Of a stretch of 33,913 bases of DNA, positions 14,199 to 22,601 are shown piece after piece (the stretch's first letter is position 1; each line of letters opens with the position of its first letter). Source of the stretch: JBAXHO01 sp037138855 (lineage in GTDB: Bacteria; Patescibacteriota; Dojkabacteria; B142; OLB20); the NCBI GenBank assembly GCA_037138855.1, contig JBAXHO010000016.1, forward strand, positions 1 through 33,913. The letters run 5' to 3'. The notes beneath the pieces were generated by a model. That model saw only the letters and a program-made list of their open reading frames with translations, ran no database searches and was not told the DNA's origin. The translations under genes were made by a program, and so were the position numbers.

Positions 14199-16514
14199 TT
14201 ATAATAATTTTTTCACTCCAAATACAACTCCGCTAATATCATTAATTTTATTTGGTAGATAAGTTACTTCTTGAAATTTTGCCTGTTCTAACCATCCTTT
14301 TAGTATTTCAGGTGCCACAATCGATTCTCTACCATCCTTTGCTTTCAATGCTTCCTGAAGAGAAACATTTTGCAGATTATCAATTAATTCTGTAATAACG
14401 GATGAAGATGCATCTGTTGATTTCTTTAAATCAGAAATTAAATTACTGTATATTTTTTTTATCTGAATTACTGGAGTTTTACTATATTTACGATGAGAAA
14501 AATTCACTCCTTGTTTGACGAAAAGATCTGCGATGACAAATTTCCCATTAGTTTTTAGTGAGCTATATATGCGGTGATGAAGACGTTTTCTATTGATAAG
14601 TGAATTATCATGTTCGTTAAAAGCACAAATTACTAAATCCAGTTTATTGGGAAATTTCAAATTAATATTATTATAGTCACCACGAATAGTAGTGATTTCA
14701 GGTAAATTATTTTGCATTTGATAGACAGCATCATATCGTCGCTCAATGGCATAAATCTTATCATTTTGGATATTTCTATTAGAGCTGGCATAAATTTGTG
14801 AAATCTCTTCGCCATTACCTGATCCTAAAAATAAGACATTTAGAGCTTTTTGTTTAGGAAATTCACTTAATATTTGGCTGATAATTGCCCGCCCACCTTT
14901 AAAGGCACTTGTATTATTACCAATGATGTTATCCTGATTTGTTTGTGCAATAGTAATACTAGTGATTCGCTTCACTTCAGCATCTAAATTTAGTGATTTC
15001 TCTTCAAGAAAATGTTTGTTAATTGCGTCGATATATGCCTGTGAGCTGGCAATTATAATATCATCATCGACACCGAAACCGTATGATTCTCGTTCGTTGA
15101 TTTTAACTCGAATATTTACTTTTCCTTTGGAATCACTGCCTTCTGAAATGGCTTGAACCAGAAATTCTTTTAATGTAGCATTAATATTCAAAGAAGTAGT
15201 AATTGCTTTATATATTGCCTCTACTCCTCCTCTTCCGGTTTGGGTACTTTCAAATTTCTGATTATTTTCAGTATCAATGATGCGAATAGCAGCAGCAGGA
15301 ATATTTTTGTTTCCAATCATTACCTGAACTAAGTCGAGTTTATATTTATCATTTAATAATTCTTCTGTAAAACCGGCGATAATCAATTTTAATTCTGTTT
15401 CATTTAATTCTTTTTTTCGATCAGCTACTTTTAAGAAATCAATATAAAATGCATCTACACTTTTTTTATCAAAGTTTAAGCCAATTGATCTTAATTTGGA
15501 AACCAGTGCACCTCTACCTGATCTTGCTGTTAAAGCAATACCTGATTGGGAAATTCCTACATCTGTGGGGTTGATAATTTCAAAATTTTCTCGGTTTTTG
15601 ATAATAGCATCCTGATGAATTCCTGAAGAATGGGCAAAGGCATTAGCGCCTACAATCGCTTTATTTGGCTGAACAATAATACCCATGATTTGGGACACGA
15701 GACGGCTAGTTTTATAAATTTCTTGTGTATTGATATTCGTATGATATTTTTTGGAATATCTGCACTGCAGAATCATGGCAATTTCTTCCAAGGCACAATT
15801 ACCAGCTCTTTCTCCAAGACCATTAATCGTGGCTTCGATCTGTCTTGCACCATTTTCAATTCCTGCAATAGCATTGGCCGTAGCTAAACCTAGATCGTTA
15901 TGAGTATGCATACTCATAATAATATTTTTTTGAAAAGCTGGAATTGCTTTGTTGAGGTTTCGAATCATCTTACCCCATTCTTCCGGGACTGCATAGCCTA
16001 CTGTATCAGGAATATTAATTGTCGTTGCACCAGCAGCAATAGCTACATTAATTAATTCAACTAAATATTCGAAATCGGCTCTACTAGCATCCATAGGGGA
16101 AAATTCAACATTCTCAGAATATTTTTTAGCTCGTGATACAGCTCTCCTAACCATTTTTAATACTTCGTTTTGGTTTTTATTCATCTGATTTTTTAGATGA
16201 ATATTGGAAGCTGAGACAAAAGTATGAATCCTTGGATGAATAGCATTTTTAATAGCTTCTGCTGCAGCATCAATATCCTGATCTATACCTCTGGCCAAAG
16301 CACAAACCTGGGCATTTTTAATTGTTGCAGCCACCTGTTTGACTGACTCAAAATCTTCTGGTGATGAAATTGGGAATCCAGCTTCTATTACATCTACACC
16401 TAATATTTCAAGTTGTTTAGCGATCTCTACTTTTTCAATCGTATTCAATTTGGCGCCTGGTACCTGTTCGCCGTCGCGTAAGGTAGTGTCGAAGATAATA
16501 ATTTGTTGTGCCAT
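14199..16514 (-). CDS. leuA: 2-isopropylmalate synthase fused to a SAM methyltransferase
   Basis: Residues 1-505 are a complete LeuA: TIM-barrel start DTTLRDGEQVPG (9-20), metal ligands H203-T-H205, NGLGERAGN (231-239), SGIH300, and the LeuA leucine-binding regulatory domain (about 395-500, including TGRGGVEAIYKAI and FGVDDDIIIASSQAYIDAI). This part condenses acetyl-CoA with 2-oxoisovalerate. After a linker, residues 540-771 are a class I methyltransferase: glycine-rich motif I VLFLGSGNGEE (560-570), acidic ribose-binding E591 in IYAIERR, DLVICAFNEHD (626-636), HH-x-IYSSLKTNGKFVIADL (646-663), and a C-terminal beta-hairpin ending VVFGVKK. Typical LeuA is about 510 aa. The frame is continuous with no start or stop at the joint. 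First gene of the leu operon, under a leucine attenuator. The methyl acceptor is unknown. Confidence 0.92.
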   Translation of the reverse strand: MAQQIIIFDTTLRDGEQVPGAKLNTIEKVEIAKQLEILGVDVIEAGFPISSPEDFESVKQVAATIKNAQVCALARGIDQDIDAAAEAIKNAIHPRIHTFVSASNIHLKNQMNKNQNEVLKMVRRAVSRAKKYSENVEFSPMDASRADFEYLVELINVAIAAGATTINIPDTVGYAVPEEWGKMIRNLNKAIPAFQKNIIMSMHTHNDLGLATANAIAGIENGARQIEATINGLGERAGNCALEEIAMILQCRYSKKYHTNINTQEIYKTSRLVSQIMGIIVQPNKAIVGANAFAHSSGIHQDAIIKNRENFEIINPTDVGISQSGIALTARSGRGALVSKLRSIGLNFDKKSVDAFYIDFLKVADRKKELNETELKLIIAGFTEELLNDKYKLDLVQVMIGNKNIPAAAIRIIDTENNQKFESTQTGRGGVEAIYKAITTSLNINATLKEFLVQAISEGSDSKGKVNIRVKINERESYGFGVDDDIIIASSQAYIDAINKHFLEEKSLNLDAEVKRITSITIAQTNQDNIIGNNTSAFKGGRAIISQILSEFPKQKALNVLFLGSGNGEEISQIYASSNRNIQNDKIYAIERRYDAVYQMQNNLPEITTIRGDYNNINLKFPNKLDLVICAFNEHDNSLINRKRLHHRIYSSLKTNGKFVIADLFVKQGVNFSHRKYSKTPVIQIKKIYSNLISDLKKSTDASSSVITELIDNLQNVSLQEALKAKDGRESIVAPEILKGWLEQAKFQEVTYLPNKINDISGVVFGVKKLL

Positions 16515-16553
16515 GACTATAAGATTAAAAATTATATATTAACGAGTTAAAAA

Positions 16554-16621
16554 AGTATTATGTATCAAGTATCATGTATCAAGTAGAAAAGTAGCTGGTA
16601 GCTAGTATCTAGTATCTGGTG
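16554..16621. repeat. Composite heptamer element upstream of leuA
   Basis: On the coding strand: CCAGATACTAGATACTAGCTAC-like units, a short T run, then TTGATAC/ATGATAC units about 40 bp before the leuA ATG. Same order and orientation as upstream of ilvA, thrS, mutL and murB. Confidence 0.9.
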
Positions 16622-16674
16622 AAAATAATTGCAATTTCCAAATTTCAAATTGCATAATCATTCCCGATTGCAGA

Positions 16675-16716
16675 TTTCATTTCTTCCCGACTTCCGATCA
16701 CCGAACACCGATCACC
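16675..16716. repeat. GATCACC/GAACACC period-7 repeat
   Basis: Units GATCACC-GAACACC-GATCACC with flanking CCGACTT-like units; related to the GTCACCG pair at 1608-1630. Lies between the leu attenuator and leuA. Confidence 0.8.
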
Positions 16717-16724
16717 GTTCCCAC

Positions 16725-16747
16725 AAAAAATCCCCCTTGCGGAGGAT
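16725..16747 (-). terminator. Leucine attenuator terminator (3:4 hairpin)
   Basis: Minus-strand ATCCTCC-GCAA-GGGGGAT, a 7-bp stem including one G-U pair with a GCAA tetraloop, followed by six T residues. Its 5' arm extended by two bases (ATCCTCCGC, 16739-16747) is exactly complementary, with one G-U, to GCGGGGGAT (16776-16784), forming a 9-bp antiterminator. Confidence 0.88.
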
Positions 16748-16775
16748 CAAATTTTAATTTATTTAAATAACAAAA

Positions 16776-16784
16776 ATCCCCCGC
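16776..16784 (-). promoter_or_regulatory. Attenuator region 2 (antiterminator strand)
   Basis: GCGGGGGAT on the minus strand. It can pair either with the CTC codons of the leader peptide (CTCCTCCTCC, 16797-16806; the 1:2 pause hairpin) or with ATCCTCCGC at 16739-16747 (2:3 antiterminator). This is the alternate-pairing logic of E. coli-type leu attenuation. Confidence 0.8.
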
Positions 16785-16785
16785 A

Positions 16786-16830
16786 TTAGCAAGAAAGGAG
16801 GAGGAGTAAATTTGTCTTTAAATTTTTCAT
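16786..16830 (-). CDS. leuL: Leucine operon leader peptide
   Basis: Fifteen codons, ATG to TAA, encoding MKNLKTNLLLLLSC. Six of 14 residues are Leu, five consecutive (TTA CTC CTC CTC CTT). CTC is a striking choice in AT-rich DNA, and the CTC run also forms strand 1 of the attenuator. A ribosome stalled there for lack of Leu-tRNA would free region 2 to pair with region 3 and prevent termination upstream of leuA. The ATG begins 7 nt after the -10 box, so the transcript is predicted to start at or one base before the A of ATG: an essentially leaderless leader peptide. The combination of consensus promoter, Leu run, mutually exclusive stems, terminator and leuA makes this call strong. The name is by analogy with E. 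coli leuL. Confidence 0.88.
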   Translation of the reverse strand: MKNLKTNLLLLLSC

Positions 16831-16837
16831 AACTGAA

Positions 16838-16867
16838 ATTATACGGGGAAGTGATTTAATATGTCAA
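16838..16867 (-). promoter_or_regulatory. Promoter of the leucine operon
   Basis: Perfect consensus hexamers TTGACA (16862-16867) and TATAAT (16838-16843) separated by 18 bp. Predicted start 16830-16831, coinciding with the leader peptide ATG. Confidence 0.88.
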
Positions 16868-16931
16868 TACAGAAAAACAGAAAACGAAGTAGTGTGTTAG
16901 ATTCTAGGCAGTAAGATTTTTTGATATAAGG

Positions 16932-16951
16932 GGAAGACATCGATGTCTCCC
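16932..16951. promoter_or_regulatory. 20-bp near-perfect palindrome in the divergent leu/PBP region
   Basis: GG-G/C-flanked AGACATCGATGTCT core, one mismatch in ten pairs, 65 bp upstream of the leu -35 and about 200 bp upstream of the PBP start. A dimeric regulator could bind here; no regulator gene is adjacent. Otherwise 16952-17120 shows nothing recognisable. Confidence 0.45.
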
Positions 16952-17121
16952 ATATATTGTAATGATACGTCTGTAAGTTGACACTAGTAGTATATCGTTT
17001 ACAGCTTTTTACATGATACGTGATACTTTATTCTTTTTCACTAACTATTCCCTTTTATTCACAGTTCTATTCATTGAGCAACTAATTAAAATAATTTCTT
17101 ATCACTTTTCAGAATAATTAT

Positions 17122-17130
17122 TGCTATAAT
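17122..17130 (+). promoter_or_regulatory. Extended -10 promoter of the PBP gene
   Basis: TGC-TATAAT, an extended -10 (TGn) with a perfect hexamer at 17125-17130 and no good -35. The predicted start near 17137 leaves about 16 nt before the ATG, with no Shine-Dalgarno. Confidence 0.65.
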
Positions 17131-17152
17131 AGTTTTGTATTAAAATTTTTAT

Positions 17153-20119
17153 ATGCCGTACTCTACAAAAATTCGTTTTAAAGGTGGACTAAAACGAAGC
17201 CTTAAATCTAGCAGATTATCTAGTTCTAAGAATTTTTCCAGTAATGGTAAATCTTGGAAACATCGTTGGGAAAAATTTAAATTATCCAAAAAGAAATCAC
17301 ACCGTTTTCGGAAATTTTTTGCCAGGATTTTTGGTTTCCTAGTCTTGATTGCTTTAATTGGAATGATTTTTGTTCTTTCATATGTGCAAAAAATATCTGA
17401 AGATTTACCAAGTAAAGATCAACCTTTCGGTAAAAATAAAGGGAATGCCAGTTACATTTATGATCGAAATGGAAAGGTGCTTTATAAAATGTTTGATACA
17501 GAAAATCATGATCCAGTTGCCATTGCCGAAGTACCAGATTTGTTGAAATGGAGTTTTATGGCAGCCGAAGATATAAATTTTTACAATCATCCAGGAGTGG
17601 ATGCACGGGCAATTGCCAGATGTGCTGTAAAAAATATTATTGAAAGAGGTGTCGCCTGTGGAGGTAGTACACTTACTCAACAAGTAGTGAAACAAACTTC
17701 ACTTACAAATGAGATAAAATATGAACGTAAGATCAAGGAAATATTGCTTTCATTGCAAATTGAAAAAGAACATTCTAAAGATGAAATATTGGAAATTTAT
17801 CTTACAATTTCACCAGAAGGAAGTAATATTTATGGAGTAAAAACTGCAGCGCAATTTTATTTTGGTAAACAGCTTAGCGAGTTAAATCTTGCTGAAATGG
17901 CTATATTAGCTTCGATTCCACAAAATCCGACACAGCTTTCCCCTACTAAATCTGCTAACCCTGAGGTTTCTCAGGTTTCGGTAAAGAAACGACAGGAATA
18001 TGTTTTAGATCAGTTAGAAAAGAATCTTGTTTTTATTAATAAAACTAACAAAGAACAAAATCATACTGATAAAGATATTTTGACCAAAGAGATGATTGCC
18101 GAAGCAAGAAAATTTGAATTAGTATATCGTGAACCAAGATTTGAAATTAAAGCCCCGCACTTTGTTTTTTATGTACAGCAACAATTAATGAATCAAAATT
18201 ATAATAATGGTGTACCTTTTACTCTGAGTGAATTAGAAACTGGTGGTTACAAAATTTATACTACATTAGACTTAGATTATCAGGCTTTGGCAGAGCAACA
18301 AGTCAAAGTGGGCGTAGAGAAATATGGCAGAAAATATGGCGGTGAAAATGCTGCTTTGGTAGCAATGAATCCCAAAACTGGTGAAATACTGGCTATGGCT
18401 GGTTCTTATGATTATTTTGGTACTGCTGTGCCAGAGAATTGTACACCAGGAAAAGACTGTAAGTTTGAGCCACATGTCAATATCACCAATAGTTTACAGT
18501 CACCAGGGTCTTCCATGAAACCTATGGTTTATTATATGGGAATGATGAATGGCCTTATTTCGCCAGGAACTTTAATGCCAGATATTCCGATTCAGATTGG
18601 TAGTTATAAACCGAAGAATTTTGAAGGTGGGTTTAATGGTATTCAGACCGCACGGTTTCAGCTTAGTAAGTCTAGAAATATTCCTGCAATTACTTTGGTG
18701 AATCAAATCGGCATTACAAATTTTATTACTGAGATGCAAAAGTGGGGATACACCACATTGAATAGTGCTGCTGGTTATGGTCCTTCGATTGCTGTAGGAG
18801 GCTCGGATATCAAATTAGTTGATCATGCAGAAGCATATACCATTTTTGCTAACGAGGGAAAGCATACTGCCAAAGAAACTATTTTGAAAATTGAAAATGA
18901 AGCCGGAAAAAATATTTTTGAACACAATCCAGTTTCTGAGCAAGTGGCTGATCCCAGAGGAGTATATTTGATTAATCATATATTAAATGGTAAAAATGGC
19001 GGACCTGGAGATAGTTGGGATGGTCGTGATGTGGCAGGTAAAACTGGAACTTCTGAAGAACAGCGTGAAGTATTATTTGCTACATATACCCCTGAAATGA
19101 TAGTGGTTGGCTGGCTTGGAAACAATGATAATACTTCTCTTAAGGATGGTGTTTCCGGATTTGTGACTGCCAAGCCCTGGATTGCAGAATATTTAAAGTT
19201 GATCGGTGGATCTTTTCCTGCCACTGCTTTTCCTCGTCCAGGAGGAATTGAATCTGGATCTACATGTAGTGTGGCGGAAGCTTTGTTGGGAAATGCAGAT
19301 GCTACAGCACTTTGTGCAGATTTTAAAAGTGATTTAGTAATTTCAGGTTTGAAAACTCCTGCAACTGTAGAAGTAAATACCGCACTTGTTTGTACTGATG
19401 AACCTCAAAAATTAGCTAGAGATATTGATATCAATTTAGGATTGACTCAGAGTATTACGACAAAATATTATAAAATGCTAGATCCAAATCTGCAAAAATT
19501 TTTAGATGAATGGATGCAAGGTATAGCTGAATATGGGAAAAATGGTCCTCCAACAGAATTTTGTACTATCAATCGAAATCCCAGTGGTCAAAATAAACCT
19601 TGGGCAGTAATTGTTAAACCAACTGCAGCTACTGCACTTGGACAAAAATTGGATGTCGAAGTTTCAGCATTTTCACCAAATGGAAAGGTAACTAAAATTC
19701 AAATTTATTTGGATAATAAAATGATATTAGAATCTGATAAAATTCCCTATATCGATAGCATTGATCTTACTTCGCTCAATCTTCAATCAGGTAGTCATCT
19801 TTTTACAATCAAAACTCTTGATGCTACTGGAGCTGAAGGCAGCACTTCAATTAGTTTGGAAAAATTAGGAACTTTATCATTTACTTTGCCAGCTACACTG
19901 ACAGCCGGCTCTACCATTACTGTGAATTTTACATATAGTGGATCCAAAATTGATAAAGTAATACTTCATAATAGTTTAGGACTCGATACTACTTGTGGAG
20001 TTAGTTCCTGTAGTTGGAAAATACCTGCGAAAACTGGAGCTGTAGATGTTTATTTATCAGGATCAGTCCAAGGAGTACTTGTACAGTCGGGAAAAACGCC
20101 TGGAACAATAACAAATTAA
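17153..20119 (+). CDS. Class A penicillin-binding protein (PBP1A type)
   Basis: Bifunctional peptidoglycan glycosyltransferase/transpeptidase of 988 residues. A basic cytoplasmic tail (1-55) precedes one membrane helix (about 56-78). The GT51 domain (about 95-270) has the catalytic glutamate E139 in AAEDINFYNHPGVD and the GGSTLTQQVVKQ block. The transpeptidase domain (about 395-690) has S453 in the SSMK motif of SPGSSMKP, S507-R-N509, and K630-TGT. The tail beyond about 780 is a predicted beta-rich region with two Ig-like stretches (VEVSAFSPNGKVTKIQIYLDN and the TAGSTITVNFTYSG repeat), as in large surface-exposed PBPs. It is the only plus-strand gene, divergent from the leu operon and convergent with pheT, the two stops being 7 bp apart. 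Confidence 0.94.
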   Translation: MPYSTKIRFKGGLKRSLKSSRLSSSKNFSSNGKSWKHRWEKFKLSKKKSHRFRKFFARIFGFLVLIALIGMIFVLSYVQKISEDLPSKDQPFGKNKGNASYIYDRNGKVLYKMFDTENHDPVAIAEVPDLLKWSFMAAEDINFYNHPGVDARAIARCAVKNIIERGVACGGSTLTQQVVKQTSLTNEIKYERKIKEILLSLQIEKEHSKDEILEIYLTISPEGSNIYGVKTAAQFYFGKQLSELNLAEMAILASIPQNPTQLSPTKSANPEVSQVSVKKRQEYVLDQLEKNLVFINKTNKEQNHTDKDILTKEMIAEARKFELVYREPRFEIKAPHFVFYVQQQLMNQNYNNGVPFTLSELETGGYKIYTTLDLDYQALAEQQVKVGVEKYGRKYGGENAALVAMNPKTGEILAMAGSYDYFGTAVPENCTPGKDCKFEPHVNITNSLQSPGSSMKPMVYYMGMMNGLISPGTLMPDIPIQIGSYKPKNFEGGFNGIQTARFQLSKSRNIPAITLVNQIGITNFITEMQKWGYTTLNSAAGYGPSIAVGGSDIKLVDHAEAYTIFANEGKHTAKETILKIENEAGKNIFEHNPVSEQVADPRGVYLINHILNGKNGGPGDSWDGRDVAGKTGTSEEQREVLFATYTPEMIVVGWLGNNDNTSLKDGVSGFVTAKPWIAEYLKLIGGSFPATAFPRPGGIESGSTCSVAEALLGNADATALCADFKSDLVISGLKTPATVEVNTALVCTDEPQKLARDIDINLGLTQSITTKYYKMLDPNLQKFLDEWMQGIAEYGKNGPPTEFCTINRNPSGQNKPWAVIVKPTAATALGQKLDVEVSAFSPNGKVTKIQIYLDNKMILESDKIPYIDSIDLTSLNLQSGSHLFTIKTLDATGAEGSTSISLEKLGTLSFTLPATLTAGSTITVNFTYSGSKIDKVILHNSLGLDTTCGVSSCSWKIPAKTGAVDVYLSGSVQGVLVQSGKTPGTITN

Positions 20120-20126
20120 GCAATAT

Positions 20127-22568
20127 TTAAGTTCTTAATTTTGCTTTTAATTTTGTTTCTAGCACTTTAATAATATTATCTGTAGTTTCATTAATTTCTT
20201 TATCAGTTAAGGTTTTTTCCTGACTCTGTAGGCTAAGTCTTAAAGTAATACTTTTTTCTGAGGTATTTTCTGGTAAATAAAAAATGTCTACTAGATTAAT
20301 CTCTTTGATTAACGAATTATTCAGTGAATTGATTTCTTTGATAATATCAGCATATTTTGTATTACGGTCAAACCACAAACTCAGATCTCGAGTAACTTCC
20401 TGATATGGAGATAGTGGCTGATATGCTTTGGCTATAAGCTTGAGTGGTATTATTTGATCAAGATTTATTTCTAAAATAGCTACTCTACCCTTCAATTCCC
20501 AATTTTGTAAAACTTGAGGATGAATTTCACCGATAAAGCCTAAATTAATATTGTTACATTGGATTAAAGCAACTCGTTTGGGATGCATCATATTTGCAAA
20601 TTTCCAGTTATTTTCTGTATTAAGATAATTAGCTTGAATATTTAGTGCTTGGGCCAAAATTTCCCATGATCCTTTGATTTCAGTAAAAAGATTTTCAGCT
20701 TCAGAATTATAAATAACTAAACATAGTTTATGTGGTTGCTCATGGAGATTATCAGGAGTCATTTCAGATTCAATTACTCTACCAATTTCAAAACATTGAA
20801 AATTCGAAAAATTTTTGGCATTGTCTTTAACTTTTTCAAGTAGATTGGGAAGCAATGAATTTCGCATCAAAGCTAGTTCCGGTGAAAGTGGATTATTAAT
20901 TTCTAAATAATCTTTTATTTCCAGATTTGATTTCTTTACTGCATTGGAATTGGTAAAGCTGTATGTTAATAATTCATCAAATCCTAGACCAACTAAAATA
21001 TCCTGGGTTTTTCGAAATAATATTGTATCTTGATTTTGTAGAACAGGTGTTAAATCTCTAAGAGGTAAGGTCGGTTTCAAATTTTGATACCCAAAGAGGC
21101 GGGCAACTTCTTCGAGTAAATCCTGTTTGATTTTAATATCTCTACGAAAAGTTGGGACTTTAATTTTAATTTGAGACTGGCTTACTTGATTGACATTGGA
21201 ATCATCGCTATTTGTTTCTTCCAGAATTTCAAATTGTAGACTTTTTAATGTATCAATAATTTGTTGTTTAGATAAATCTATGCCAATCAAGCGGGAAATT
21301 AGATTAATATCAAAATCAATGATTGTTTCTAAGACAGGATTGGGGTAATGATCATAAATGGTTGAAGCGATTTCAGCATCAGTAATATCGCTGATAAGTT
21401 TCACAGCTGATTTGAGTCCCAGCATAGTAAAATTGGGATCCAACCCTTTTTCAAATCTCGTGCCAGCTTCACTTCTGACTCCAAGAGTTCTCGATGTTTT
21501 TCGGATATTATACATTTCCCAATTTGCCGCTTCCAGGATAATATTTTTGGTTGCAAAAGTTATTTGGGTTTTGGCTCCACCCATAATTCCTGCAATATCT
21601 TCAACACTTTCTGCATCACTAATAACCACCATTGTCTTATTTAGTTCATATGTTTTTTCATCAAGGGCATTTACTTTTTCTTTTGTTTTGGCGGTTCTTA
21701 CTATTAATTTCTTTTCAGCCATTTTATCATAATCATAAGCATGCATTGGTTGACCTTTATCCAGCATGATGTAGTTGGTGACATCTACAATATTATTAAT
21801 TGCTCGTATGCCTACCGCTGTTAATTGGGCTTGTAACCAGAAAGGTGAATTCTTTACTTCCACATCTTTTAAAGCTACTGCACAAAATCTTGGGCATAAT
21901 TCGTTTGGTACATTTATTTCAATTGAATAATCTAGACTTGCAGCAGGAATAATGGGATATTCTTCAAGTAATTGAGAATCAAATTTAATTTTTAATATTG
22001 CTGATAATTCTCTAGCAATACCAAGATGTGAAAAGCAGTCGCTACGATGACTCAGTGCTTTATTTTCAACCTCGAAAATAAGATCTTGAAGTAGCGGAAC
22101 TAGATCCATACCTACTGGCAATTCAGGTTCTAATGCTAAGATTTCTAAATGTACATCAGTCAGGCCTAATTCACAAGGAGAGCAAATCATGCCAGAAGAT
22201 AAGATACCTTTGATATTGATTTCTTTGATTTCAAAAAATTTATTAGGATCTTTCGGATTTACTACAAATCCACCTGGTAAACAAACAGCTACTTTCATTC
22301 CTTCTTTGACGTTGGAAGCCCCACAAATTATTGTACGTTTAGGATTATTTTGATCTGTTAATACTTGGCAGAGATTTAAATGGTCGCTATCCGGTACCTT
22401 TTCTATTTGAATTATTTCTCCAACCACAATATTTTTTAAACCAGAACGAACTTTATGGATATTTTCTACTTCGGCAATCGAGATTGTCAATGCTTCAGCT
22501 ATTGCTTCAGGGGCAAATTTATTGAGATCAGGTAAATATTTTTGTAACCATTTATAGGAAATTAGCAT
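20127..22568 (-). CDS. pheT: Phenylalanyl-tRNA synthetase beta subunit
   Basis: Structural, editing and tRNA-binding half of the (alpha-beta)2 PheRS. 813 residues, full bacterial length. Domains: B1/OB-fold tRNA-binding region (about 1-160, with VGEIIQIEKVPDSDHLNLCQV), B3/B4 editing module (about 205-395, including NIVDVTNYIMLDKGQPMHAYDYDK and the EAANWEMYNIRKTSRTLGVRSEAGTRFEKGLDP block), B5 helix-turn-helix (about 400-480), the catalytic-like domain (480-700), and a C-terminal ferredoxin-fold anticodon-binding domain starting near PYQEVTRDLSLWFD. It is 33 nt downstream of pheS. Nothing unusual in length or motifs. Confidence 0.96.
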   Translation of the reverse strand: MLISYKWLQKYLPDLNKFAPEAIAEALTISIAEVENIHKVRSGLKNIVVGEIIQIEKVPDSDHLNLCQVLTDQNNPKRTIICGASNVKEGMKVAVCLPGGFVVNPKDPNKFFEIKEINIKGILSSGMICSPCELGLTDVHLEILALEPELPVGMDLVPLLQDLIFEVENKALSHRSDCFSHLGIARELSAILKIKFDSQLLEEYPIIPAASLDYSIEINVPNELCPRFCAVALKDVEVKNSPFWLQAQLTAVGIRAINNIVDVTNYIMLDKGQPMHAYDYDKMAEKKLIVRTAKTKEKVNALDEKTYELNKTMVVISDAESVEDIAGIMGGAKTQITFATKNIILEAANWEMYNIRKTSRTLGVRSEAGTRFEKGLDPNFTMLGLKSAVKLISDITDAEIASTIYDHYPNPVLETIIDFDINLISRLIGIDLSKQQIIDTLKSLQFEILEETNSDDSNVNQVSQSQIKIKVPTFRRDIKIKQDLLEEVARLFGYQNLKPTLPLRDLTPVLQNQDTILFRKTQDILVGLGFDELLTYSFTNSNAVKKSNLEIKDYLEINNPLSPELALMRNSLLPNLLEKVKDNAKNFSNFQCFEIGRVIESEMTPDNLHEQPHKLCLVIYNSEAENLFTEIKGSWEILAQALNIQANYLNTENNWKFANMMHPKRVALIQCNNINLGFIGEIHPQVLQNWELKGRVAILEINLDQIIPLKLIAKAYQPLSPYQEVTRDLSLWFDRNTKYADIIKEINSLNNSLIKEINLVDIFYLPENTSEKSITLRLSLQSQEKTLTDKEINETTDNIIKVLETKLKAKLRT

Positions 22569-22601
22569 GTTTTGACAATACTATTTAAATTAAGTCTTAT
22601 T

